From contig NZ_DGIR01000026.1 in NCBI RefSeq assembly GCF_002386445.1, forward strand, positions 217,821 to 281,820: a DNA stretch of 64,000 nucleotides, given 5' to 3'. Positions 45,101-54,020 of this stretch are shown here, piece by piece. The position numbers and the translations under genes are program-made. Numbering within the stretch: position 1 is the stretch's first letter; every line of letters starts with the position of its first letter. The stretch is from Pseudomonas sp. UBA4617. GTDB lineage: Bacteria; Pseudomonadota; Gammaproteobacteria; Pseudomonadales; Pseudomonadaceae. The notes below the pieces were generated by a model that was not told the DNA's origin, did not search any database, and worked only from the letters and a program-made list of their open reading frames with translations.

Positions 45101-47687
45101 TGGCTGCACCCGGCTGGCCATCGTCGTGAACGATGTAGCCTGCCTTGGCGTGGGTAATGGTGTTGTACGGGCGCCCCTCCAGCGGGCCCAGCTCATAGTC
45201 CTCGGCCGGCCACGACATGCGCTGCAGCAGGCGTATCCGGGTTTCGGCAGGCCAGCCCGGTAGCTGCGCCAGGGTGTGCACGATCAACCGGTCGCTATCC
45301 CAGTTCGGCACGCACGACAGGTACAGCCCTTCGTAGGCGCGGGTAAGGCGGATCTGCTGCCGGTAGATGCGGATTTCTTCGCTCAGGCGCATGGGCACCT
45401 TGCCGTTGCCAAGCATCTGCAGTTCGCTGCTACTGGCGGCGCGGGCCAGTTCGTTGGCAACCACTGCCGGCAGTTGTGGATACACCCGCTGGAGGGCTTC
45501 GGCGCCCGGTGCCAGTGCGATCGGCAAGGCGGTGTAAGCCCTGTGAAATTCGACAGAGCGAGTGCTGGTGTCAGGTAGCTGGCGGAGGCTGTCGTCCAGT
45601 CTGAAGCGTTGCAGGGTGTCTTCGAGCAAGGCTGGCAGCCGCTGGTTGTTCGCCAAGGCCCGGCGCAATTGGTTTTCGTCGCTGCCGCTGAGGGCCACGA
45701 TGCGTTGCAGCGTCGTCTCGTCGAAATGCGCGTTCAGGTGGCCGATACGGCGCAACAGCTGCATGCCTGACCAACTCAGTGGTCGATCCGTGCTGAGCAG
45801 CCAGGCCCCGGCACCATTGTGCCGCAACGGTGGTTGATAACGGCGGGGGTTTTGCGGGTGTTGCAGGCGATACTCGCCGGTTGCCGCGGACTGCTCGACG
45901 ACGTACTGGTCGCCTTGCAGAACCAACCAGCGCCTGCCGTTGTGCTGGCGCAGGCCGAGCGCGTCTGCTTCGATGCCTTCGGGTAGTCTCTCGGTGCTCC
46001 GATAGGGTGCCAGGTCGGGTTTCCACAGGCGAGCCTGGCCATCGGCTGTTTCCACCTCTTCCAGTTCCTCGATGAATGAAGGCGTTTCCACCGGAATACG
46101 CTCTATTTCTGGCTCTTCATCATCGCTGTCACCGATCGCCTGCTCTTCCACGGCCGCGCCGGCCTCACCGCCCTTTGCGCCCTTCAAGGCTTTGGCTGCC
46201 GCGTTGAGCGCCGTCATGAGCGCTACGTTTTCGACTACATCGACCAGGTAACCAAAGGCGATGTCGCGTTCGTCGTTTTGCCAGGCCTCGATGCCGTCAT
46301 ACACCTCGCAGGCCAGTTGGGTCACGCACACGGCCAGCATCGCCTCACCCAGCCCGGGTACGAAGAACCCGGCGATGTTCAAGGCGGTCAACACACGCCC
46401 CGCTACCAGCTCCCGGTGCGCCTGCGCTGTGCGTCGGTCGACGATCTCGGTTGGCACGGCATGGAACAGCACATCCTTTTCATGGCGCTGGGCTTTCTGG
46501 AAAGCCATGACGCCCTGGAATGCATGGCCGAAGGGCTTTGTGACCGGATTCAGGGTGGCATGCAGGTCCGCAACAGGCTCTCGGATCCCTCGGGTACTCC
46601 AGCTCAGTGGTGTGAGTCGGTCCTTGAGGCGGGCGATAACGGACGGTTTGTCACGGTCGCAGATGTGTTTGTCCAGGTAGTGGATATCGGCCTGCAACCT
46701 TTCGCCGAGCTCGGCCAGCAAGGCTTCCTGGCTGGTGAACTCCTTCAGGGGTCGCGTACTGTCTTGCGGGATATACAGGGCCACGGCCTGGCGATCGGCT
46801 GCCTGCAGCGTGAGGAGCACGACGCCGGTCAGTTCCGCCTCCCACAAATCGAGCAAGCTGAACGTTACTGTCGAGTTGGCCGATGGCGCCTGGTCAAGTG
46901 GCGCGGCAAGGGCGGCGGCGTACAGCGTTTCGCTGATGTCCCCCTTGAGCCGGGCGAAATGCAGCGTTTGCCTGAACGCCGAAACCTCGGCCCGCCCCAA
47001 GGTTTCATAGATGGCCAGTGCGGCTTGGTCGGCGTCTGCTCGCGGCATGCCCGTCGGGTAGTAGATGGCATGCACCTGCTCATGGTACTTGCCGCCGATA
47101 TCCAGCGTGCGACACAAGTCGGCAAACGCTTCGGCGGTGAGGTCTACCGTATTGGTGATCGGCACCGTGCCCATGAAGCGGCGGTGATCGAGGATGACTG
47201 ACTTCTTCAGCAAGGCATCAGGCGCATCCATGCCGTGCTCCGCAGCGGCGGCCTGGTCGAAGTTGTGCAGCGCGCAGTGCAGCAGCGAACGGGTGGCCCG
47301 ATCGATCGCCTGACGGCTGTCTATCGCGTTACGGCTATCGATCAGGCGGGCATCGACCAGGTAGGTGTTGCGCACGTCCAGGTCAAGCCCGAAGCGCTGC
47401 CTGATCGCCTCGGTCAGCATTTCGCTGGCGTAGGTTTCCAGGTCAGGTAGCTGCTCGAACAGTTTGTGCACCTGCGCCTGGTGCTCGCGGTGCCGTGCAT
47501 GTTCTTTTTGCCAGGCCCTGGCGACTTCCGGTTGCTGCTGGATGGCTGCCGACAGCCAGGCGGGGGCCTGCTGCCAGTTGCGCATCGCACGATGGGTTTC
47601 GGGCGGGGCAAGCTTGAGCCAGGCGGGGATCTTGCGTTCGATGGTGGCGTAATGAGCGCCAGGCTGGGAAAGCGCTGGGTTTGGCAT
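42162..47687 (-). CDS. Giant DUF6543-LRR-NEL protein, probable E3 ubiquitin ligase effector
   Basis: This is a 1841-residue protein; ATG 47687 follows GAGG. No signal peptide is seen. Residues 1-500 are toxin-like with a hydrophobic pair of helices (about 430-500); 505-550 is acidic. Leucine-rich repeats form two blocks (about 1095-1250 and 1375-1530; units such as LRYLDLSGNRL and LELLDLSSNNIS). Each block is preceded by a similar helical module (985-1105 and 1268-1390). Residues 1565-1841 match the NEL domain of IpaH/SspH ligases, with catalytic Cys1656 in CHDG (the CxD motif) and the helices after it. IpaH-type enzymes ubiquitinate host proteins after type III secretion. No secretion genes are nearby, so the target and the route are unknown. 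Confidence 0.88.
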   Translation of the reverse strand: MPNPALSQPGAHYATIERKIPAWLKLAPPETHRAMRNWQQAPAWLSAAIQQQPEVARAWQKEHARHREHQAQVHKLFEQLPDLETYASEMLTEAIRQRFGLDLDVRNTYLVDARLIDSRNAIDSRQAIDRATRSLLHCALHNFDQAAAAEHGMDAPDALLKKSVILDHRRFMGTVPITNTVDLTAEAFADLCRTLDIGGKYHEQVHAIYYPTGMPRADADQAALAIYETLGRAEVSAFRQTLHFARLKGDISETLYAAALAAPLDQAPSANSTVTFSLLDLWEAELTGVVLLTLQAADRQAVALYIPQDSTRPLKEFTSQEALLAELGERLQADIHYLDKHICDRDKPSVIARLKDRLTPLSWSTRGIREPVADLHATLNPVTKPFGHAFQGVMAFQKAQRHEKDVLFHAVPTEIVDRRTAQAHRELVAGRVLTALNIAGFFVPGLGEAMLAVCVTQLACEVYDGIEAWQNDERDIAFGYLVDVVENVALMTALNAAAKALKGAKGGEAGAAVEEQAIGDSDDEEPEIERIPVETPSFIEELEEVETADGQARLWKPDLAPYRSTERLPEGIEADALGLRQHNGRRWLVLQGDQYVVEQSAATGEYRLQHPQNPRRYQPPLRHNGAGAWLLSTDRPLSWSGMQLLRRIGHLNAHFDETTLQRIVALSGSDENQLRRALANNQRLPALLEDTLQRFRLDDSLRQLPDTSTRSVEFHRAYTALPIALAPGAEALQRVYPQLPAVVANELARAASSSELQMLGNGKVPMRLSEEIRIYRQQIRLTRAYEGLYLSCVPNWDSDRLIVHTLAQLPGWPAETRIRLLQRMSWPAEDYELGPLEGRPYNTITHAKAGYIVHDDGQPGAAINLYPNLYAALYKALPAVMKEMDIADQQALEHLVQESPLLPRPALRALLRMQPVRPGYRSPMRLADGRLGYPLSGGGAAAPGVTRQRLLEAVEATGLATGTGRSADQVLLTLSSTGRSPQQILGHLQVLLEQRNELLSRLEDWSEAITPTNDQAARDYDSLRESILQHWYDVALDEGAGQNTELRITRVPLADVPLTLPDFFTARVRRLSLVDLPSGTLAGWAQNERLLQRLLSQMPQIESLEISRAYDPRATPSSFMFSIPTITASLPGLQRLALTNQNIALSDSDLNLLSGLGQLRYLDLSGNRLAQNNSPSFHELTLDYLGLNQMQLSQWPIGIGSDALGRIAHLSLRDNNLRTLPSFLLHEAETLTAPPVISLQGNSINESHLQRLLLNEHVDMSGITTDQPAALAEQLTRIRNERQQMRDAIDGWAHASSSSNPLTQEALADRQRIGTAISEFWQQQERGQQFLRLQLEDVAIEHFPRRLPAFFGERVRAMTLTRLRGSAAQLDELLRRFPNVTRLTIDAHQAATPELASALARVPRLTYLEFRNMGLEIDQSVLEIFAGLEHLSSIDLSGNRVGIINRVPAQLSRNLQTLSLSNMNLQTWPSWCDSLLPLELLDLSSNNISQLPEHILTTLNDPMPISSIALFDNPLPLDTILRVRAFSDSQHSYSFALDIPGNLLLVDSSSEGSLDHPHFPLLGDDTPRLEDWMLGNAAQNEALQDCWEQLEGSDLLRLVGRLHNAAPYVDPNTRTTFCERVRLMLVVAASNETERPVMEGIAAAALPDPETGSQTCHDGALQEFNNIELYLMSQRLLTEAGDSLQALRRRLLQLFRMEQLDLLANQRSRPGDLVSVRLAYRRGLARELDLPIADSMRFRGAANLASDELSSVLEKVRQNELSDALVDFMLANADWTARLRAEFSERFAEIEARFRLRVLELASKDHALEHELKLQQGLQDDKEQEEQELLRELTIAQVNTN

Positions 47688-47855
47688 GTTGGCGGCCTCG
47701 CATGATAGGGCAAGGGACTATCAGCGGGGGGCCTGGCCTGTGGGAGGTAGATATGTCTGGCGCTGCGCGGCGGACGTGTCAGAGAGGACGGTGCTGAAAG
47801 CGCAATTCAGGTTTATGATGGCCCACGGCCGAATAATCCTCACACGGAGTGCGCA

Positions 47856-48827
47856 ATGCAGACCCTGTACCCGCAGATCAAACCCTACGCCCGGCACGAT
47901 CTGGCCGTGGAAGCGCCGCATGTGCTGTATGTCGACGAAAGCGGCTCGCCAGAAGGTCTGCCGGTGGTGTTCATCCACGGTGGCCCGGGGGCCGGCTGCG
48001 ACGCCCAGAGCCGCTGCTACTTCGACCCCACGCTGTACCGCATCATCACCTTCGACCAGCGCGGCTGCGGCCGCTCCACGCCGCACGCGAGCCTGGAGAA
48101 CAACACCACCTGGCATCTGGTCGAGGACCTGGAGCGTATCCGCGAGCACCTTGGGATAGACAAATGGGTGCTGTTCGGCGGCTCGTGGGGTTCGACCCTG
48201 GCCCTGGCCTACGCCCAGAAACACCCCGAGCGGGTGCACGGCCTGATCCTGCGCGGCATCTTCCTGTGCCGTCCCCAGGAAATTCACTGGTTCTACCAGG
48301 AGGGCGCCAGCCGCCTGTTCCCCGACTACTGGCAGGACTACATCGCGCCTATCCCGCCGGAAGAACGTGGCGACCTGGTCGCGGCTTTCCACAAGCGCCT
48401 GACCGGCAACGACCAGATCGCCCAGATGCATGCCGCCAAGGCCTGGTCGACCTGGGAAGGCCGCACTGCCACCCTGCGGCCCAACCCGCTGGTGGTCGAC
48501 CGCTTCTCCGAGCCGCAACGCGCCTTGTCGATTGCCCGTATCGAATGCCACTACTTCATGAACAATGCCTTCCTCGAGCCGGATCAGCTGATCCGCGACA
48601 TGCCGAAGATCGCCCACCTGCCGGCGGTGATCGTGCACGGTCGTTACGACGTGATCTGCCCGCTGGACAACGCCTGGGCGCTGCATCAAGCCTGGCCGAA
48701 CAGTGAGCTGAAGGTGATCCGCGACGCCGGCCACGCGGCCTCCGAGCCTGGTATCACCGATGCCCTGGTGCGTGCTGCCGACCAGATGGCTCGGCGCTTG
48801 CTCGACCTGCCCCTGGAAGAAGCATGA
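47856..48827 (+). CDS. pip: Proline iminopeptidase
   Basis: This 323-residue alpha/beta hydrolase of family S33 removes N-terminal proline from peptides. The oxyanion motif HGGPGAGCD and nucleophile Ser110 in GGSWGS are present. The acid (GRYDVICP) and His (AGHAASEPG) follow. Its stop overlaps the dtd start by 4 bp. The 168-bp gap upstream separates it from the divergent LRR-NEL gene; I see no clear promoter there. Confidence 0.95.
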   Translation: MQTLYPQIKPYARHDLAVEAPHVLYVDESGSPEGLPVVFIHGGPGAGCDAQSRCYFDPTLYRIITFDQRGCGRSTPHASLENNTTWHLVEDLERIREHLGIDKWVLFGGSWGSTLALAYAQKHPERVHGLILRGIFLCRPQEIHWFYQEGASRLFPDYWQDYIAPIPPEERGDLVAAFHKRLTGNDQIAQMHAAKAWSTWEGRTATLRPNPLVVDRFSEPQRALSIARIECHYFMNNAFLEPDQLIRDMPKIAHLPAVIVHGRYDVICPLDNAWALHQAWPNSELKVIRDAGHAASEPGITDALVRAADQMARRLLDLPLEEA

Positions 48828-49261
48828 AGGGCCTGCTACAGCGTGTGCGTGGCGCACGGGTAGAAGTGGCCGGGGAAGTCGTCGGCGCCATTGACCGGGG
48901 GTTGCTGGTGCTGGTGGCGGTCGAACCTGGAGATTCACGTGAACAGGCCGACAAGCTGTTGCACAAACTGTTGAACTACCGGGTGTTCAGCGATGAGCAG
49001 GGCAAGATGAACCTGTCGCTGAAGGATGTTGGCGGCGGGCTGTTGCTGGTTTCCCAATTCACCCTGGCAGCGGACACCCGCAATGGCATGCGCCCGAGCT
49101 TCTCGACGGCGGCACCACCGGCCCTTGGCGCCGAATTGTTCGACTATCTTCTGCAGCAGGCGAAGGCCTTGCATGGGGACGTCGCGAGTGGGCAATTCGG
49201 CGCGGATATGCAGGTGCATCTGGTCAATGATGGCCCCGTAACATTTATGTTACAAATATGA
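48824..49261 (+). CDS. dtd: D-aminoacyl-tRNA deacylase
   Basis: This 145-residue enzyme removes D-amino acids (and Gly from tRNA-Ala) from charged tRNA. The family motifs SQFTLAAD and VNDGPVT (Gly-cisPro-type) are intact. It is translationally coupled to pip. Confidence 0.96.
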   Translation: MKGLLQRVRGARVEVAGEVVGAIDRGLLVLVAVEPGDSREQADKLLHKLLNYRVFSDEQGKMNLSLKDVGGGLLLVSQFTLAADTRNGMRPSFSTAAPPALGAELFDYLLQQAKALHGDVASGQFGADMQVHLVNDGPVTFMLQI

Positions 49262-49266
49262 GGTCG

Positions 49267-49301
49267 AAAAACCCCGTGTTCACAGGAAAACAAGGGGTTT
49301 T
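49267..49301 (+). terminator. Intrinsic terminator of pip-dtd
   Basis: A stem AAAACCCC/GGGGTTTT with an 18-nt loop ends in TTTTG, just after the dtd stop. The remaining 220 bp before opgG hold a small hairpin (ACCTGC/GCAGGT, 49371-49386) and no gene. Confidence 0.7.
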
Positions 49302-49524
49302 GTACGATAAATAGTTGTTCCAGCCTGATGCGTTGTAACGCGACCTGCTGGATAATCGCGCGCTGCATGGACCTGCGTTCGCAGGTTCGTTTCACTCTGA
49401 CTCGAGCATTGTCTGGATCCGTTTGGGGAATCATTACGCCCTCACGGGGTCCGAACAGTGCTCGCCAACCCGGCATTTGTCGCTGGCCGTTGGTTTCATG
49501 ATCTGTTTTCGGCGAGGGTTGCTC

Positions 49525-51246
49525 GTGATTGTTAGTCCCCAAAATGCATCAAGAATCCCCGGTGTTCGGTTACGCAAGGCCTTGATGGCCGGCGTGGCAG
49601 TGGTCGGCCTGATGAGCGCGGGCCAGCTGTGGGCATTCAATCTTGACGATGTTGCAGCCAAGGCAAAGGATCTGGCCGGCCAGAAGTACGAAGCACCGAA
49701 AAGCAATCTGCCGGCGGTGTTCCGCGACATGAAGTTCGCGGACTACCAGAAGATCCATTTCCTGCAGGAAAAGGCCGAATGGGCCAAGGACAAGACCCCG
49801 TTCAAGCTGTCGTTCTATCACCAGGGCATGCACTTCGACACACCGGTGAAGATCAACCAGGTCACCGCCACCAAGGTCGAGGAAATCAAGTACGACCCGA
49901 GCCGCTTCGAGTTCGGTGACGTGCCGCACGACCCGGAAACCACCAAGAACCTGGGTTACGCCGGTTTCCGCGTGCTGTACCCGATCAACAAGGCCGACAA
50001 GCAGGACGAGATCATGACCCTGCTTGGCGCCAGCTATTTCCGTGTGGTCGGCAAGGGCCACGTGTACGGCCTGTCGGCCCGTGGCCTGGCCATCGACACG
50101 GCGCTGCCGTCGGGTGAGGAATTCCCGCGCTTCACCGAGTTCTGGGTCGAGAAGCCCAAGCCGGCCGACAAGCACCTGGTGATCTACGCACTGCTGGACT
50201 CGCCACGTTCCACTGGCGCCTACAAGCTGACCCTGCGTCCGGGCAACGACACGGTGGTCGATGTGCAGTCCCGCGTGTTCCTGCGTGACCACGTCAGCCG
50301 CCTGGGCATCGCCCCGTTGACCAGTATGTACCTGTTTGGCCCCAACCAGCCGTCCAAGATCCTCAACTATCGCCCGGCCCTGCACGACTCCGAAGGCCTG
50401 TCGATCCATGCGGGTAACGGCGAGTGGCTGTGGCGTCCGCTGAACAACCCGAAACACCTGGCCGTCAGCAACTTCAGCGTCGAAAACCCGCGTGGCTTCG
50501 GCCTGATGCAGCGCCAGCGCGCATTCAGTGACTACGAAGACCTCGACGACAACTACCAGAAGCGCCCGAGCGCCTGGATCGAGCCGAAGGGTGACTGGGG
50601 CAAGGGCACCGTCGACCTGGTCGAAATCCCGACTGCCGACGAGACCAATGACAACATCGTGGCGTTCTGGAGCCCGGAAAAACTGCCTGAGCCAGGCAAG
50701 CCGTTCGAGTATGCCTACCGTTTGCACTGGACCATCGACGAGCCGAAGTTCCAGGCGCCTGAGCTGGGCTGGGTCAAGCAGACCCTGCGTTCCACCGGTG
50801 ACGTCAAGCAATCCAACCTGATCCGCCAGCCTGACGGCAGCGTTGCATTCCTGGTCGACTTCGCCGGCCCGACGCTGGCGGCCTTGCCGGAAGACACCGC
50901 CGTGCGCAGCCAGATCAGCGTCGGCGACAACGCCGAGGTGGTGGAGAACAACTTGCGCTATAACCCTGAGACCAAGGGCTGGCGCCTCACGCTGCGCCTG
51001 AAGGTCAAGGAAGCCAACAAATCGACCGAAATGCGCGCCGCGCTGGTGCGTGACGTGCCAGTCGAAACCGCCAAGCCTGCCGCCGATGCCAAGCAGGACA
51101 AGGCTGCAGCCAAGCATGCCAAGGCCGACAAAGCCGCCAAGGCCGAACAACCTGCCGCCGATGCGGCACCCACCAACGGGGCCCCGGCCACCACCGAGAA
51201 GGTGCTGACCGAGACCTGGAGCTATCAGTTGCCTGCCGATGAGTAA
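49525..51246 (+). CDS. opgG: Periplasmic glucan biosynthesis protein OpgG (MdoG)
   Basis: This is a 573-residue periplasmic protein. GTG 49525 with GAGG 7 bp upstream is preferred over the ATG at 49423, since it starts the family's usual signal region (VSPQNASRIPG...SAGQLWA). The two-domain MdoG fold is complete (FNLDDVAAKAKDL to about residue 500). The last 60 residues are Ala/Lys-rich and low-complexity. It acts in branching or modification of osmoregulated periplasmic glucans made by OpgH. It overlaps opgH by 8 bp. Confidence 0.95.
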   Translation: MIVSPQNASRIPGVRLRKALMAGVAVVGLMSAGQLWAFNLDDVAAKAKDLAGQKYEAPKSNLPAVFRDMKFADYQKIHFLQEKAEWAKDKTPFKLSFYHQGMHFDTPVKINQVTATKVEEIKYDPSRFEFGDVPHDPETTKNLGYAGFRVLYPINKADKQDEIMTLLGASYFRVVGKGHVYGLSARGLAIDTALPSGEEFPRFTEFWVEKPKPADKHLVIYALLDSPRSTGAYKLTLRPGNDTVVDVQSRVFLRDHVSRLGIAPLTSMYLFGPNQPSKILNYRPALHDSEGLSIHAGNGEWLWRPLNNPKHLAVSNFSVENPRGFGLMQRQRAFSDYEDLDDNYQKRPSAWIEPKGDWGKGTVDLVEIPTADETNDNIVAFWSPEKLPEPGKPFEYAYRLHWTIDEPKFQAPELGWVKQTLRSTGDVKQSNLIRQPDGSVAFLVDFAGPTLAALPEDTAVRSQISVGDNAEVVENNLRYNPETKGWRLTLRLKVKEANKSTEMRAALVRDVPVETAKPAADAKQDKAAAKHAKADKAAKAEQPAADAAPTNGAPATTEKVLTETWSYQLPADE

Positions 51247-53812
51247 CTCAAGCGCAAGGCCGGAATCGCTACGCGAATATCTGGCCCACCTACCACTGAG
51301 CGATGAGCAACGGGCGGAACTCGCCAGTTGCACGTCCTTCAGTGAGCTGCACCAACGCCTGGCGGCCAACCCGGCCGCCAGCTCTGCCGAGGCCGTGCAG
51401 GCCTCGGTGGGCCCGCGCCTGACCGTAGGCAGCGCCGCCGAGCTGGAAGACGCCGAAATGCTCGGCGTCGACGGCAGCGGTCGGCTGTGCCTGAAGATCG
51501 CCCCGCCGATCAAGCGCACCAAGGTCGTGCCCGAGCCATGGCGCACCAACGTCCTGATCCGCATGTGGCGACGCATGACCGGCCGTGCCAATGCGCCGCA
51601 GCCGCCCAAGCGAGAGCTGCCGCCGGCCCGCTGGCGCACGGTCGGCTCGATCCGCCGTTACATCCTGCTGGCGCTGATGATCGGCCAGACCATCGTCGCC
51701 GGCTGGTACATGAAGGGTATCCTGCCTTACCAGGGCTGGTCGTTCGTGGACTTCGACGAAGTCATCAACCAGCCACTGTGGGACACCGTGGTACAGGTCT
51801 GGCCGTACGCCTTGCAGACCTCCATCCTGGTTCTTTTCGGCATCCTGTTCTGCTGGGTGTCGGCAGGTTTCTGGACCGCACTGATGGGCTTCCTCGAGCT
51901 GCTCACCGGGCGCGACAAATACAAGATCTCGGGCAGCAGCGCCGGTAATGAGCCGATCGCGCCCGAGGCGCGTACCGCGCTGGTGATGCCGATCTGCAAC
52001 GAAGACGTTCCGCGGGTGTTCGCCGGCCTGCGCGCAACGTTCGAGTCGGTAGCCGCCAGCGGCAACCTCGATCGCTTCGACTTCTTCGTGCTCAGCGACA
52101 CCAACGACACCGACATCGCCGTGGCCGAGCAACAGGCCTGGCTGGACGTGTGCCGCGAAACCAAAGGCTTCGGCCGCATCTTCTACCGTCGCCGCCGGCG
52201 CCGGGTGAAGCGCAAGAGCGGCAACCTCGACGACTTCTGCCGTCGTTGGGGTGGCGAGTACAAGTACATGGTCGTGCTCGACGCCGACAGCGTCATGAGC
52301 GGCGAGTGCTTGAGCAGCCTGGTGCGCCTGATGGAGGCCAACCCGGACGCCGGCATCATCCAGACCGGGCCGAAGGCCTCGGGCATGGATACCCTGTATG
52401 CGCGCCTGCAGCAGTTCGCCACCCGCGTGTACGGCCCGCTGTTCACCGCCGGCCTGCACTTCTGGCAGCTGGGCGAGTCGCACTACTGGGGCCACAACGC
52501 GATCATCCGCATGAAGCCGTTCATCGAACACTGCGCCCTGGCGCCGTTGCCGGGCAAGGGCGCGTTCGCCGGGGCGATCCTGTCCCACGACTTCGTCGAG
52601 GCCGCACTGATGCGCCGCGCCGGCTGGGGCGTGTGGATCGCCTACGACCTGCCGGGCAGCTATGAGGAATTGCCGCCGAACCTGCTCGACGAACTCAAGC
52701 GCGACCGCCGCTGGTGCCATGGCAACCTGATGAACTTCCGCCTGTTCCTGGTCAAGGGCATGCACCCGGTGCACCGCGCGGTGTTTCTGACCGGGGTGAT
52801 GTCGTATCTGTCGGCGCCGTTGTGGTTCCTGTTCCTGGTGCTGTCGACCGCGCTGCTGGCGACCAACACGTTGATGGAGCCGCAGTACTTCATCGAGCCG
52901 TACCAGCTCTACCCGCTGTGGCCGCAGTGGCACCCGGAGAAGGCCGTGGCGCTGTTCTCCACCACCATCGTGCTGCTGTTCCTGCCCAAGCTGCTCAGCG
53001 TCATCCTGATCTGGGCCAAGGGTGCGACCGAGTTCGGTGGGCGGATCAAGGTCACCTTGTCGATGCTGATGGAGATGCTGTTCTCCATGTTGCTGGCGCC
53101 GGTGCGCATGATCTTCCACACCCGCTTCGTGCTGGCTGCATTCCTCGGCTGGGCAGCGACCTGGAACTCGCCGCAGCGTGACGACGACTCCACGCCCTGG
53201 AGCGAAGCCGTGCGCCGCCACGGTCCGCAGACCCTGCTGGGTATTGCCTGGGCGGCGCTGGTGGCCTGGCTTAACCCGAGCTTCCTGTGGTGGCTGGCGC
53301 CAATCGTCGGTTCGCTGGTGCTGTCGATCCCGGTTTCGGTGATTTCCAGCCGCACCCGCCTGGGGCTGGCGGCCAAGGACGAAAAGCTGTTCCTCATTCC
53401 CGAGGAGTACGCCACGCCGCAGGAGCTGCTGGCCACTGACCAGTACACCCACGAAAACCGCTGGCATGCCCTGCATGACGGCTTCGTGCGCGCAGTGGTC
53501 GACCCGCGGCAGAACGCCCTGGCCTGCGCCATGGCCACTGCCCGCCACGGCCAGGCGGCGCCGATCGAGGCGCTGCGTGTCGAGCGTGTGGCCAAGGCGA
53601 TGGAGGTCGGGCCAAAGGGGCTGGATCTCAATACCCGCCTGGCCCTGCTCAGCGACCCTGTGGCACTGAGCCGCCTGCACGAACAGGTGTGGGCCGAGCA
53701 CAACGCGGCATGGATCGATGTGTGGCGTGCGTCGATAAAGAACGACCCGCATTCGCCACTGTTGCCGCTGCATCCGGAGAATGAAGGCCAGCCGGCACTC
53801 GTCGGCGCCTGA
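51239..53812 (+). CDS. opgH: Glucan glucosyltransferase OpgH (MdoH)
   Basis: This 857-residue inner-membrane GT2 enzyme polymerises beta-1,2-glucose from UDP-glucose. Transmembrane helices occur near residues 140-225 and 510-700. The cytosolic catalytic part has the DAD motif (VVLDADSVMSG) and the processive-type RRWCHGN motif (QxxRW-like). It is coupled to opgG. Confidence 0.96.
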   Translation: MSNSSARPESLREYLAHLPLSDEQRAELASCTSFSELHQRLAANPAASSAEAVQASVGPRLTVGSAAELEDAEMLGVDGSGRLCLKIAPPIKRTKVVPEPWRTNVLIRMWRRMTGRANAPQPPKRELPPARWRTVGSIRRYILLALMIGQTIVAGWYMKGILPYQGWSFVDFDEVINQPLWDTVVQVWPYALQTSILVLFGILFCWVSAGFWTALMGFLELLTGRDKYKISGSSAGNEPIAPEARTALVMPICNEDVPRVFAGLRATFESVAASGNLDRFDFFVLSDTNDTDIAVAEQQAWLDVCRETKGFGRIFYRRRRRRVKRKSGNLDDFCRRWGGEYKYMVVLDADSVMSGECLSSLVRLMEANPDAGIIQTGPKASGMDTLYARLQQFATRVYGPLFTAGLHFWQLGESHYWGHNAIIRMKPFIEHCALAPLPGKGAFAGAILSHDFVEAALMRRAGWGVWIAYDLPGSYEELPPNLLDELKRDRRWCHGNLMNFRLFLVKGMHPVHRAVFLTGVMSYLSAPLWFLFLVLSTALLATNTLMEPQYFIEPYQLYPLWPQWHPEKAVALFSTTIVLLFLPKLLSVILIWAKGATEFGGRIKVTLSMLMEMLFSMLLAPVRMIFHTRFVLAAFLGWAATWNSPQRDDDSTPWSEAVRRHGPQTLLGIAWAALVAWLNPSFLWWLAPIVGSLVLSIPVSVISSRTRLGLAAKDEKLFLIPEEYATPQELLATDQYTHENRWHALHDGFVRAVVDPRQNALACAMATARHGQAAPIEALRVERVAKAMEVGPKGLDLNTRLALLSDPVALSRLHEQVWAEHNAAWIDVWRASIKNDPHSPLLPLHPENEGQPALVGA

Positions 53813-53821
53813 TTCATCCCG

Positions 53822-53888
53822 ATCGCGGATAAATCCGCTGCTGCGGGGCTACCCCTGTAGGAGCGGATTTATCCGCGATGTTTTTTTG
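53822..53888 (+). terminator. REP-like palindrome and terminator after opgH
   Basis: An 18-bp perfect stem ATCGCGGATAAATCCGCT/AGCGGATTTATCCGCGAT with a 22-nt loop is followed by G and seven T. It works as an intrinsic terminator and resembles a putida REP variant. Confidence 0.8.
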
Positions 53889-54020
53889 GCCAACAAAGTC
53901 CCCGCCGGCTCTAGGTCCGAGAGCCGCCATGCGTTAGCATCCCTCTCCGACATGCCGCATCGGCCAGTACGGCCGTGCCAACAATAAGATTCGCTACTTT
54001 TCTTGCTAGGGGACCTGGTG

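Noticed and set aside
51290..53773. 827-codon open frame antisense to opgH
   Set aside because: It is a GC-rich shadow of a well-supported gene; its translation is His/Arg/Gln-rich with no domain pattern.
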